This document shows, one piece after another, positions 26,456-34,850 of a stretch of DNA of 64,000 bases. Both the position numbers and the translations under genes were made by a program. The DNA lies in the NCBI GenBank assembly GCA_024239075.1, contig JANBVI010000066.1:1-64000 (forward strand), written 5' to 3'. The stretch's first letter is position 1; every line of letters begins with the position of its first letter. The stretch comes from Fischerella sp. CENA71 (GTDB lineage: Bacteria > Cyanobacteriota > Cyanobacteriia > Cyanobacteriales > Nostocaceae). The notes below the pieces were generated by a model. That model was not told the DNA's origin, made no database searches, and saw only the letters and a list, made by a program, of their open reading frames with translations.

Positions 26456-26863
26456 TTAGGTAGTGGCTGCAAACAGGGGTGTTGTATCAGTGTAGAGCCT
26501 GATAGAAGTCACGCTGAGTGCTTGGTTGCGGTCGGTGATGGCTACTGCTGGAATTGTTACAACCTTTCCATCGTTACGTTTGTAATGATTTAAGGCTTCA
26601 AGGACAAAAGACGAATCACTACCATAAATGTTCAGTAAGTCGTGTTCCAAGCTATCAAAGGTAGTCCAGTAATCAGAAAGTCCCTGCAAAATGGCAGATT
26701 TACCCCGAACAGGAGAATTATTGTTAGATTGCATGACACAATCATCTGCCAGAAAACTGCCGTATACTTCAATGTTTTTGGTATCAATAGCCTGCAAGTA
26801 GGCGAGATACCACTCATAGGTTTTGGGTGAAAGCTGATTGATTCTAAGCTTGTCGGTTTTCAC
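26456..26863 (-). CDS. SnoaL/NTF2-like protein
   Basis: 135 residues from a GTG with AAGGAG nine nt upstream. WYLAYLQAIDTKNIEVYGSFLADDCVMQSNN then VRGKSAILQGLSDYWTTF is the typical helix-plus-cone pattern of SnoaL/NTF2-fold proteins, which bind or isomerise small ligands. Specific function cannot be inferred. Monocistronic. Confidence 0.7.
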   Translation of the reverse strand: MKTDKLRINQLSPKTYEWYLAYLQAIDTKNIEVYGSFLADDCVMQSNNNSPVRGKSAILQGLSDYWTTFDSLEHDLLNIYGSDSSFVLEALNHYKRNDGKVVTIPAVAITDRNQALSVTSIRLYTDTTPLFAATT

Positions 26864-27005
26864 TAATCACTTCTCCTTACCACCCAACGATTTTATAAGC
26901 ACCTCTTGTTAACGCCATCAGCACTTTATTGTCAAGCCTTGTTGACCGATTGTAACAATATTGTTATATTAGTTTACATAAGATAACAAATAAAGGAAAC
27001 GAGTT

Positions 27006-27176
27006 ATGTATACAACAGTTAATGAAGACGGCGTTTTAAATAACTACGCAACTGAACCCAAGATGTACTATGCTGAGTACCCTGCAATTTGGGAACAACG
27101 CAAATACGTTATCCAAGCTGTTTTTGCATCTTTAATTGTTACTACTCTAGTTTTGGTTGGTTTTAGTGTTAGCTAA
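27006..27176 (+). CDS. psb34: Psb34/Ssl1498-like small thylakoid membrane protein
   Basis: 56 residues with AAGGAAAC before the ATG. NEDGVLNNYATEPKMYYAEYP followed by one C-terminal membrane helix (IQAVFASLIVTTLVLVGFSVS) is the pattern of Psb34-type, HLIP-related single-span proteins that associate with CP47 during photosystem II assembly. Recognition is from memory of the N-terminal NN(F/Y)A.EP.(M/V)Y motif and topology. A terminator follows at 27209. Confidence 0.6.
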   Translation: MYTTVNEDGVLNNYATEPKMYYAEYPAIWEQRKYVIQAVFASLIVTTLVLVGFSVS

Positions 27177-27208
27177 GATTTTCAAATTATCGCTATATCT
27201 GTGCTTTA

Positions 27209-27235
27209 CCTCGGTAGTTAACACCGGGGTTTTTT
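27209..27235 (+). terminator. Terminator after Psb34-like gene
   Basis: CCTCGGT (27209-27215) pairs with ACCGGGG (27223-27229, one G-T), followed by T6; 33 nt after the stop codon. Confidence 0.7.
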
Positions 27236-27256
27236 GTTGGGGTGCGATCGCTTCTA

Positions 27257-27300
27257 ACACAAATGCACCAGCACCGCAGGCTGGGTCAAAGAAGTGAGGC
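27257..27300 (-). pseudogene. Relic of DNA methylase motif (DPACGAGAF)
   Basis: On the reverse strand about 13 codons read FFDPACGAGAFV, the N6-adenine methylase signature, with no flanking gene. A degenerate copy (DPVCGTGAF) occurs at about 24582-24612. Confidence 0.35.
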
Positions 27301-27352
27301 CAGAGATCAGTTCTTAGAGGAAAAGGCGGTCATAGTGCGATCGCCTAAATAT

Positions 27353-27418
27353 TGAGTATCCACATATCCAAATACGCGGATACTCAAGTATGCAGATACT
27401 CAGATATTTAGATATTCA
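27353..27418. repeat. GATACTC/GAGTATC repeat array upstream of parA
   Basis: GAGTATCC (27354) and GGATACTC (27378) are inverted copies, followed by AGATACTCAGATATTTAGATATTC. At least three GATACTC units plus weaker GATATT units occur in 66 bp. Position about 400 bp before parAB is suitable for a centromere-like or operator site. Confidence 0.55.
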
Positions 27419-27476
27419 CTACTTACTTAATGGGCAAGACTCCTTTTTAATTTGAATATTGGGCAAAGGCGATCGC

Positions 27477-27683
27477 TCACCTAATCACCATCTTCAAATG
27501 TTCCATCTGCGGATGTTGCCAGCCTGAGCTAATTGCCTTGGGCATTACGTGCCAACGCCCAAATGCTAAGTCAAAGGCTCGTTTATTCACCTTCTCCTGA
27601 GTTTGTGGTTGCTTGTACTGCTGAACAATCTCTTCAGTTTCCAGCAGTTGGTTGACTTCGACTATTTGTGAATATTTGGTCAT
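27477..27683 (-). CDS. Hypothetical 68-aa protein divergent from parA
   Basis: MTKYSQIVEVNQLLETEEIV with KRAFDLAFGRWHVMPKAISSGW. Soluble, helical, no known motif. Lies between the GATACTC array and parA, transcribed away from parA; could be a regulator of the partition locus, but this is only positional. Confidence 0.45.
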   Translation of the reverse strand: MTKYSQIVEVNQLLETEEIVQQYKQPQTQEKVNKRAFDLAFGRWHVMPKAISSGWQHPQMEHLKMVIR

Positions 27684-27811
27684 AGTGTGACGCTACTCGA
27701 AGTACTATCAATAAACAAGTCATCTCATTAAAAAACTGATACTATTGCAGCTATTGAAAAGTGAAAGTCAATCGTGACAGATACTAAGCGCAGTGAAAGC
27801 AGTGAAAAATT

Positions 27812-28453
27812 ATGATTATCGGGCTGACTAACCAAAAGGGGGGCGCGGGGAAAACCACTGTATCTGGGCATCTGGCATACTGGTTAAGCCAACGCGGGAC
27901 AGTGATTGTTGTAGATGCAGACGCACAGCAGAGCAGTACAAACTGGATGAAAGACCTGCAACTGCCGTGTAAAACAATGATAGACCCGGATGATTTGTTT
28001 GATGAACTTCCAGTGCTGGCAGAACAATATGATGCTGTAGTTGTGGACGGACCAGGTAGTTTGAGTGAAACGACAAAAGCAATTTTATCCAGATGTGATC
28101 TAGCTCTAGTACCCTGTAAACCAGCAGGGTTAGATATGCACAGTACATCCAAGATGGTACGAATATTGCGACAAGCCAGAGAATTACGTTCAGGAATGCC
28201 CCATGTTGGTTTGTTCCTCAACCAAGCCAAAAAAGGAACTGTATTACTTAAGGATGCTCAACGCGCTCTCTCAGAAAAAAATACGGGGTTTCCTTTACTA
28301 AAAACAATGGTGTATGACCTTCAGGTAATTGCCGACGCACCAGGGCAAGGAACCACCGTTTGGGGACTACCCGGTGCAACAGCCAAACGCGCAGCCAAAG
28401 ACTTTGAGGAACTTTTTACTGAAGCCTTGGGGGTAGCCAATGGCAAGAGATAG
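27812..28453 (+). CDS. parA: ParA-family partition ATPase
   Basis: 213 residues with deviant Walker A NQKGGAGKTT (7-16), VVDADAQQSST (switch region) and VVDGPGSLSE (Walker B). It is the short ParA type lacking an N-terminal HTH, as in type Ib plasmid systems. It moves plasmid DNA by ATP-dependent nucleoid binding with ParB. Its stop overlaps the parB start by 14 nt, so the two are translationally coupled. Confidence 0.9.
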   Translation: MIIGLTNQKGGAGKTTVSGHLAYWLSQRGTVIVVDADAQQSSTNWMKDLQLPCKTMIDPDDLFDELPVLAEQYDAVVVDGPGSLSETTKAILSRCDLALVPCKPAGLDMHSTSKMVRILRQARELRSGMPHVGLFLNQAKKGTVLLKDAQRALSEKNTGFPLLKTMVYDLQVIADAPGQGTTVWGLPGATAKRAAKDFEELFTEALGVANGKR

Positions 28454-29345
28454 AAGAATGGTAGAAGAATTTATCTTTAGGGATGATGCTAACCAGACTA
28501 AGGCTACTATGCCCCTAAGTTTGATTGTGCTACCCCAGGAGGAACTGCGCTACTACATCGACCCAGAAGAAGTAGAAAAAATTGTTGCTTCTGCTAGAAA
28601 AAACGGCATTCTGGAACCGCTTTTAGTTCGTCCTATCCCTGGTAGTGAGCAACATGAAGTAGTAGCAGGGGCGAAACGCTACAGAGCAGCCCAGATTCTG
28701 GAACTTGCAGAAGTCCCTGTTGTTGTCCGCGAACTTAATGATGAAGATGCCCTAGAAATTGCCCTGATTGAAAACTTTGCTCGTTCGGCATTAACTGACC
28801 TAGAAGAAACAGATGGAGTTGTGCGGCTGTTGGCTGTCAAGCTCAAAATCTCACCCCCAGAAGTACCACCACTGCTGCATCACATTCAAAACCAACAACG
28901 AGGCAGAACTTCTGCCAATAACGTTATTGGCAATGATGTAATTGCTGTGGTGCAATCTTGTTTAACATCTTTAGGCAACATCAAACTAGATTCATTTATC
29001 AGTAATCGCCTGCCCTTGCTCAATTTACCCAGCGACATTTTAGAAGTTTTACGCCAGGGGAAATTGGAGACAAGTAAAGCCAAAGCGATCGCACGAGTTA
29101 ATGATGAAGAAACCAGAAAACAACTTCTTGAAGATGCTCTAGCCCACAATCTCTCGTTGAATGAAATTAAGCGCAAAATTAAAGAAATTGAGCAGCAGTC
29201 AAAAAGCGAGTCACCATCTTTAAAAGACCAAGTTGATGATACTTTCCAACGCTTCAAAAAAGCTAAAGTGTGGGATGACCCCAAGAAAAAAACCAAAGTA
29301 GAGAAGCTGTTGGCACAGTTAGAAGCATTGATGAAAGCAGATTAA
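28440..29345 (+). CDS. parB: ParB/RepB/Spo0J-family partition protein
   Basis: 301 residues. The N-terminal ParB/Srx nuclease-like/CTP-binding domain shows YYIDPEEVEKIVASARKNG, EPLLVRPI, VVAGAKRYRAAQ (the GERR-like box, here GAKR) and ALIENFARSALTDLEE. The middle is a less typical HTH region, and a charged C-terminal coiled-coil (KRKIKEIEQQSKSE) follows. Co-translated with parA. Candidate binding sites are the repeats at 27353-27418 and 29508-29710. Confidence 0.85.
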   Translation: MARDRRMVEEFIFRDDANQTKATMPLSLIVLPQEELRYYIDPEEVEKIVASARKNGILEPLLVRPIPGSEQHEVVAGAKRYRAAQILELAEVPVVVRELNDEDALEIALIENFARSALTDLEETDGVVRLLAVKLKISPPEVPPLLHHIQNQQRGRTSANNVIGNDVIAVVQSCLTSLGNIKLDSFISNRLPLLNLPSDILEVLRQGKLETSKAKAIARVNDEETRKQLLEDALAHNLSLNEIKRKIKEIEQQSKSESPSLKDQVDDTFQRFKKAKVWDDPKKKTKVEKLLAQLEALMKAD

Positions 29346-29507
29346 TTGAGAAATTGTAGTGGAAATTCAATTGGCTATTATTGGCATCAGCCTATGTGGA
29401 GTTTTTCGCGCTTTAGTGAAGGCGATCGCAAGGGGAACTAATTGTTTTTGTAAGAAAAAAGTTAAATATACTACATCTGTAATCAGTAAATACAGAAGAA
29501 TTATTGA

Positions 29508-29710
29508 CCAGACAATTAAATAAATGGCAAAAACTTCACAAGACAACTGGTAATTGTCCGCTAGTGTCTGCCGGACTGTCGGCTCGACAATTTTAATAGT
29601 AGGGCAGACAACGAGATATTGTATGGCAGAAAACGCACCAGACAGCACACCAGACAGTACCAACAGTACGGCAGACAATGATATTTGTCCGGCAGACGAC
29701 AGACAAAATA
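29508..29710. repeat. GCCAGACAA / TTGTCTGGC repeat cluster A
   Basis: At least seven related units: CCAGACAATT (29509), TTGTCCGC (29555), TGTCTGCCGGAC (29566), GGCAGACAAC (29603), CCAGACAG twice (about 29639, 29651), GGCAGACAATGATATT (29671) and GGCAGACGACAGACAA (about 29691). The array starts in the non-coding stretch after parB and runs into the first 30 codons of the next gene. Similar units recur at 38102-38256. Confidence 0.65.
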
Positions 29711-30309
29711 ATGATATTTTTTCAAAAATTTCTATATTAGAATTACAAAAAAAATATGGCATTGGTCGTGACTCGTTGTATGGTCGGATGCGTTACCTCC
29801 AGATAGCGACCTACAAGATCAAGGGTAAGGCTTATCTGGATGCCGAGCAGGTAGCGCACATGGACGGACTACACGACCACATTCAGGCGACCGGAAAGAT
29901 GGAAGGTTATCCAATACCAGAACCATCAGGCCCCAGACAAGAGGAACAAGAAGCAGAACAGACAACTGCATTGGTAGAGATTTCTGAAGAAATTACAGTC
30001 TCTAACAATCAGCAAATTGAAAACTCACCGACTGCAACTTACCCAACTCCTGTAACTGCCACGATATCAAGAGCAGATGTTGAGCAAATTAAAGTAGAAG
30101 CACAGCAACGGGTGAAAGCAAAGCGGTTGGCTGTAATTCAAGTTGCTAAAGCTTATGAGGAAAACCCTGATTTACTGCCAGAAGATATTAAGGCTGAGAT
30201 AGAAGCGGCAGAAATGGCAGCAATCAGTACGCCACTAAATCACAAGCCCTACTATGAGGGAAACGCCCTAGCTCAGATGGTAATCCAAGATTTAATACTC
30301 AGCAGCTAA
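29623..30309 (+). CDS. HTH-like hypothetical protein after parAB
   Basis: 228 residues from ATG 29623 (a TTG at 29554 is in frame). The first 35 residues are a low-complexity D/S/T/N tract encoded by the repeat cluster. Then ILELQKKYGIGRDSLYGRMRYL resembles a MerR/excisionase-type HTH with KGKAYLDAEQVAHMD as the wing. A long charged helical tail follows. It may bind the repeats in its own 5' end, acting as autoregulator or partition accessory factor (inference). Confidence 0.55.
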   Translation: MAENAPDSTPDSTNSTADNDICPADDRQNNDIFSKISILELQKKYGIGRDSLYGRMRYLQIATYKIKGKAYLDAEQVAHMDGLHDHIQATGKMEGYPIPEPSGPRQEEQEAEQTTALVEISEEITVSNNQQIENSPTATYPTPVTATISRADVEQIKVEAQQRVKAKRLAVIQVAKAYEENPDLLPEDIKAEIEAAEMAAISTPLNHKPYYEGNALAQMVIQDLILSS

Positions 30310-30344
30310 CCATCTGGGGAATATCGCCAAAGTGGCTAACTTTT

Positions 30345-31370
30345 TTGGCAATATTTTTAGTAAGTAGCATTGTTACAGTTAGCGGAGTCTCTTTTATTTC
30401 GTTGGTGGCAACCTTGGTTGGAAGTGCGATCGCATTATTTCCTAAGCCGAGCTTATTCTCTAGGAATGACAAGGCAATAACTGAAAACTCAAGCTCTGTG
30501 GCTGTTGAGTTAGAACCACCAGATAGTTTTGCAACTGTCCAGTCTGCACAAGTTGGAAACTCTCGACTTTATCGACAATCTGAACTCAACCGGATCAAGG
30601 CTTCACTTTTGGCTAATGGTGCAATTTTGGTAGTGGGCGAAGAAGGAAGCGGGAAATCTACTTTGGCTAATGCTGTGGTGGAAAGCTTGCAGGAAGACGG
30701 CTTTACACTTGCCTTTATTGAACCTGCTACACCCAAGCAGATGTTAAAAGAAATAGCCGAACAGTTGGGGGTGGAGACTCAAAATTTGGAGGGTAAAACT
30801 TTAACAGCTGACCAATTGAAACGAGCGATCGCCACCTATTTAAGTAACAACACGGCTTTTTTAGTCATAGACGATGCCCACGTTTGTGAAGCAAAATTTC
30901 GGTTGTGGTTAAAACAACTACGCCGGGAAAATATACCTATGTTGTTACTTGCCACCGACCCACCCCGTAGTGATGTGTTTATTTCTATCCCCCGGATTGA
31001 ATTAAAACCACTACCAGAGTATGCAATTCGGGAAATCATGGTGCAAGCGGCCGCCGAGAGGCAAATTAACCTTAAACCCTCTGAGCTTGCCAAACTGCAA
31101 GAACGCGCCGGGGGCAATCCCATGCTGGCAATGCGAGCCGTAGACGAAGAATACTTAGGACTGGAGATGGAAGGAGCTGATCACAGGAGATATTTTGACA
31201 TCACGCCTCTAATACTCTTAGTAGGCGTTGTATTTGTCGTTATGCGGTTTATAGGCTTAGGGACTTCGGATCAGGCATTGTACATTTTTGGAGGTATCGC
31301 CGCGGCCATTTTCCTCGGTCTTTCCCGCCTCTTGTATAATCTGCCACGCGAAAGTCAGAGGATACGGTAA
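30345..31370 (+). CDS. Membrane-anchored AAA ATPase (ExeA/TniB-like)
   Basis: About 341 residues from a TTG; start uncertain. The N-terminal hydrophobic stretch (FLVSSIVTVSGVSFISLVATLVG) anchors the protein. Walker A is GEEGSGKST, Walker B FLVIDDAHV, with LLATDPPRSDVF and FERAGGNPML-like sensor region. C-terminal hydrophobic helices (LILLVGVVFVVMRFIGLG; YIFGGIAAAIFLGLS) give two further spans. Related ATPases power secretion or DNA transfer. It sits in the forward run after parAB. Confidence 0.65.
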   Translation: MAIFLVSSIVTVSGVSFISLVATLVGSAIALFPKPSLFSRNDKAITENSSSVAVELEPPDSFATVQSAQVGNSRLYRQSELNRIKASLLANGAILVVGEEGSGKSTLANAVVESLQEDGFTLAFIEPATPKQMLKEIAEQLGVETQNLEGKTLTADQLKRAIATYLSNNTAFLVIDDAHVCEAKFRLWLKQLRRENIPMLLLATDPPRSDVFISIPRIELKPLPEYAIREIMVQAAAERQINLKPSELAKLQERAGGNPMLAMRAVDEEYLGLEMEGADHRRYFDITPLILLVGVVFVVMRFIGLGTSDQALYIFGGIAAAIFLGLSRLLYNLPRESQRIR

Positions 31371-31456
31371 TCAGTGAACAGTTATCAGTTAGCATTTACC
31401 TTACACCCCTACACCCCTACACCCTTCCTTATACCCCTACACACACTGTAAATATA

Positions 31457-32500
31457 ATGCTTGGGATTTCGCATCTGTTGATTAGTGGCACGGCTACATC
31501 ATTATTATTGGGAACTGCTAGCCCGACTATCATTGCTGTGGGGGCGATCGCTGGTCTTGTTCCTGATATTGATATTTCTACTTCTCCGGCGGGTCGTGTT
31601 CTTCCGTGGGTGAGTGCATTTTTTGAGTCAAAAATGCCTCACCGCAGTTGTACCCACAGTTTGGTTGCGAGTGGAGTTGTAGCAGCTGTTGGGTATGGAA
31701 TTGCCCTTTTCAATCCGCGAATAATCAACCTCATCCACGCTCTAAATATTGGCTATACCTTTGGCTGGTTTGCTGACGTGTTCACCCGTGGCGGCGTCGA
31801 GATGTTCTGGCCTTCCCCGGTGCGTTGTGTATGTCCTGGAAATCGTAATCTCCGCTTACGGACTGGGAGCAATGCTGAATATTTTGTGTTGGTGGTGTTA
31901 GTTGCGATCGCTCTGGGGGTTTTCAATATCAACAACTCAGGCGGTTTATTTACTCAGTTCAACAGACTAATTGCTTCCCCGTCCGGTGTACAGCATATCT
32001 ACAACGAATCTGGCAGTACGCACTTGATTAAAGCCAATATTAAAGGAGTGCGGACAAGCGATCGCTCTAAGGTTGTTGGTCAATTCCTTATTATTCAAGC
32101 TCAAGGCACAGGCTTTTTAGTCCAAGCTGACGACGGCAGGATTTACAAGGCATCAACTGAACCAGATGCCCAAATTTTCTTAGAGGAAATCACCGCCGAT
32201 GTAGGAAAGCCAGCCATCACCAATATTGAAGCTGTGACACTAGAAGATGAACCAATCAACGCTGCACTAGAGAAATTTAAACGCACTGGTGCAATGGTCT
32301 TTGTCAGTGGTCAGTTATCAGTTGACAGTCTAGACGAAGTAACTTTGCCTCGTGACCCTTACCAATTCCCTTACATCAAAGCATCTGACACTACACTTAC
32401 CCTAGAAGCTGCACCGCTTGGAATTGTTCAAAGTCAGTTGGGTGAAGAATTCGCCATAGGACAGCTGCAAGTGAAGGTTATCAATACCAGCAGTCAATAG
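31457..32500 (+). CDS. YdjM-like membrane metal-dependent hydrolase with C-terminal extension
   Basis: 347 residues. The N-terminal about 140 match the YdjM/LexA-regulated membrane hydrolase family: GISHLLISG (His), GLVPDIDIS (DxD), PHRSCTHSL (HR..TH) and several membrane spans, with DVFTRGG. The remaining about 190 residues are a soluble beta-rich domain not usual for the family, possibly periplasmic. Function of YdjM-type proteins is not well defined. Confidence 0.7.
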   Translation: MLGISHLLISGTATSLLLGTASPTIIAVGAIAGLVPDIDISTSPAGRVLPWVSAFFESKMPHRSCTHSLVASGVVAAVGYGIALFNPRIINLIHALNIGYTFGWFADVFTRGGVEMFWPSPVRCVCPGNRNLRLRTGSNAEYFVLVVLVAIALGVFNINNSGGLFTQFNRLIASPSGVQHIYNESGSTHLIKANIKGVRTSDRSKVVGQFLIIQAQGTGFLVQADDGRIYKASTEPDAQIFLEEITADVGKPAITNIEAVTLEDEPINAALEKFKRTGAMVFVSGQLSVDSLDEVTLPRDPYQFPYIKASDTTLTLEAAPLGIVQSQLGEEFAIGQLQVKVINTSSQ

Positions 32501-32566
32501 TCATTAGTCACAAAGTCAAAAGTTGTTTTCCCTTGTTCCCTATTCCCTACTCCCCAATTTTTAACC

Positions 32567-33649
32567 ATGCCTAAACCACTACCAGCGCCAACACTAAAAC
32601 CGAATCAGACAAAGAAACCTGCGGCCGAATCAACATCTGATGGCATTTTATTAGGTGATAAAGTCTGGTGGAATCCTACCAAGCTACCTAATGGCCACAT
32701 TGCCATTATTGGTGCATCTGGCAGTGGAAAAACCCAGACATTAAAAGCCATAGCGTATGAACTAACTCGCTTTATACCGAGTGTACGCTGCATTGTAATC
32801 GATTTTCACGGCGACCAAGAGCTTCCCGGCGAGGTTTGTTATCCACTCAACATGGAATCGCCTTATGGTATCAATCCCCTGGTGATTGACCTTGACACCA
32901 AAGGCGGGGGGCCATCACTACAAGCGATCGCAGTTGCAACCATCCTTAAAAAAGCTCTGGTGATGGGTGTTAACCAGGAAGGATTAATCATCGACATCCT
33001 GACCACCTGCTACAAGCAACGGGGAATTATTCAAGATGACCCCACGACCTGGAGGCGCGAACCTCCCACATTTGCTGATGTGCGAGAGGAAATAGACAGC
33101 AGGATTAAGAGTGGTTGCAAGGAATCCTCCAAACTTACGCTCAAATTGGCGGCGATGTTTGAGTATGGAATATTCACTCGGCCCCAGCCGTCGCTAGATG
33201 CTCAGATTATCCGTTTTGATTTGTCAGCATTGGGTAAGGTTCCTGGTTTGGGTGCGATCGCAGCCGAAGCTCTGATTAAACAGGTTATGGATGCTCACAG
33301 AATCCTTGGTGAAATTGAGGGGAAAATTCCTAGAAGTTACATATTTATTGATGAGTGTAAGGAAGCAAAAGATTCAAAAACACTAAATTTAGTATTTGCA
33401 GATGGTAGGAAATATGGGCTAGGTGCTGCGGTAGGCTCTCAAAAAAGAAAAGATATGAGCGATGACGTAATTATGAATAGTTCAACAAAAATTATTTTGG
33501 CAGTTGATCAAACTGAGGTTAAAAGGATAGCTAAAGATTTTAGATTTGCCGAAGGCTTGGTTGGTCAGTTACAACCATTAGAAGCTCTAGTGAGAATGGG
33601 TAGCAACGGAGAGAAATGTAAAATCAAGCCTTTTTATGAAAGAATTTAG
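32567..33649 (+). CDS. HerA/FtsK/VirD4-type ATPase
   Basis: 360 residues with Walker A IIGASGSGKTQTL, VIDFHGDQE (Walker B-like), IFIDECKEA and a C-terminal arginine-rich motif region VAVDQTEVKRIAKDF. This is the RecA-like hexameric pump fold used by conjugative coupling proteins and HerA helicases. It has no membrane anchor of its own. The next gene overlaps by 14 nt and encodes an inner-membrane fusion-like protein, so the two may form one complex. Confidence 0.75.
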   Translation: MPKPLPAPTLKPNQTKKPAAESTSDGILLGDKVWWNPTKLPNGHIAIIGASGSGKTQTLKAIAYELTRFIPSVRCIVIDFHGDQELPGEVCYPLNMESPYGINPLVIDLDTKGGGPSLQAIAVATILKKALVMGVNQEGLIIDILTTCYKQRGIIQDDPTTWRREPPTFADVREEIDSRIKSGCKESSKLTLKLAAMFEYGIFTRPQPSLDAQIIRFDLSALGKVPGLGAIAAEALIKQVMDAHRILGEIEGKIPRSYIFIDECKEAKDSKTLNLVFADGRKYGLGAAVGSQKRKDMSDDVIMNSSTKIILAVDQTEVKRIAKDFRFAEGLVGQLQPLEALVRMGSNGEKCKIKPFYERI

Positions 33650-34850
33650 TAGTATTAATTTACCTATTTATTTATGTATTGGGCTGATTGGGTTAATTTT
33701 ATTAGTAAAAAATAGCCCCCAAAATCAGCCTGTAATTGCTGCTAAATCAGAGAATACGAATACTGCAAAAGTAGAAACTCCCTCTAATATAGATGATAAC
33801 GAGGGAGATGATTCTGCGATCACAGTCCTTCAACAAAACCGTCCTCTAAGAATGACTCTATCCGTTGATAGCCCGTCATTTTTAAAGGTAAAAGTTGGTC
33901 AGGAAATCAAACAGGGTGACATTATTACTGATAACTCTATAGAACGAAACCGATTAAATAAACAGCGTCAAAGTTTACAACTACAAATTGATAATTTAAA
34001 ATCGAAAAATATTCCTAAACCCTTTGAACCCAAAGCGCCGCCGCAACTAGCAGCACTGCCAAGTGCAAATTTCCTAGAGGAAGAAAGTGCGATCGCTCAA
34101 GCTAAACTCAAACTGCAACAAGCTCAAAGCATTTTAGAAAGTCGCACAAAGCTATTAAATAGTGATAATCCTGAAGTACGTGCCGAAGGAGAAAAATCAG
34201 AATCAGCGCTTAATATTGCAGCTGAAAAAGTACAGGAGCAAGAAGAATTACTACGCTCGATGCAGGATATGAAACTGGAAGCGTCTGTACTGCGGCACGA
34301 AGAAGCAAAATTAAAACAACTTAATAGTGAAATGGAACAGGCCCGCAGTGGATTAGACCAGGCACGGGCGAAACTCAACGCGAGTGCGATCGCATCCCAA
34401 CAAGAGTTACAAAATCTCCAAATAGCTGTACAGATTGCCCAATCTGATTTGCAAATGGCAATGAGCAGGCTGGAAACTGCTAAATCTAACAGAAAGCTTT
34501 TAGAATATAATGCCTCCATCAATGCCGCGCAACGTATAGAACAGCAAAATCAATCCAATCTGGCCTACACTCGCCAGATGCAAGACTACGAGCAGCAAAT
34601 TCGAGACAGAGATTATCAGCTAGCACAGCTGCAAATCAGCCTCGCCGCTATTGACGACAAAATCAGTCAAATTCCTGTGGTGAAATCGCCCAAAACTGGC
34701 TATATCAGGAGAATCAAGCCTTGGGTAGGGAATAATGGCAAATATTCAACGGTGGTTACAATTAGCTCTAATCCTAAATCTGATGGGAGCGATCGCTCCA
34801 GTAATGGCACAAACTCCAGCCCCACCCCCAACCCAAAAACCAAACCTTAA
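33636..34850 (+). CDS. HlyD-like membrane-fusion protein
   Basis: 404 residues: one N-terminal membrane anchor (IYLCIGLIGLILLVKN), a split lipoyl-type domain (VKVGQEIKQGDIITDN before, VVKSPKTGYIRRIKPWVG after), and a long alpha-hairpin coiled coil (about 105-335) rich in Q/E/A heptads. This is the layout of periplasmic adaptors in type I secretion or tripartite efflux. The 3' end overlaps the next gene by 116 nt, a strong sign of coupling. Confidence 0.7.
   Translation: MKEFSSINLPIYLCIGLIGLILLVKNSPQNQPVIAAKSENTNTAKVETPSNIDDNEGDDSAITVLQQNRPLRMTLSVDSPSFLKVKVGQEIKQGDIITDNSIERNRLNKQRQSLQLQIDNLKSKNIPKPFEPKAPPQLAALPSANFLEEESAIAQAKLKLQQAQSILESRTKLLNSDNPEVRAEGEKSESALNIAAEKVQEQEELLRSMQDMKLEASVLRHEEAKLKQLNSEMEQARSGLDQARAKLNASAIASQQELQNLQIAVQIAQSDLQMAMSRLETAKSNRKLLEYNASINAAQRIEQQNQSNLAYTRQMQDYEQQIRDRDYQLAQLQISLAAIDDKISQIPVVKSPKTGYIRRIKPWVGNNGKYSTVVTISSNPKSDGSDRSSNGTNSSPTPNPKTKP

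Noticed and set aside
29367-29762. Reverse 131-codon hydrophobic frame
   Set aside because: Mostly antisense to repeat cluster A and the HTH gene; hydrophobicity stems from AT-rich DNA. Only its last part could be real, without a clear start.
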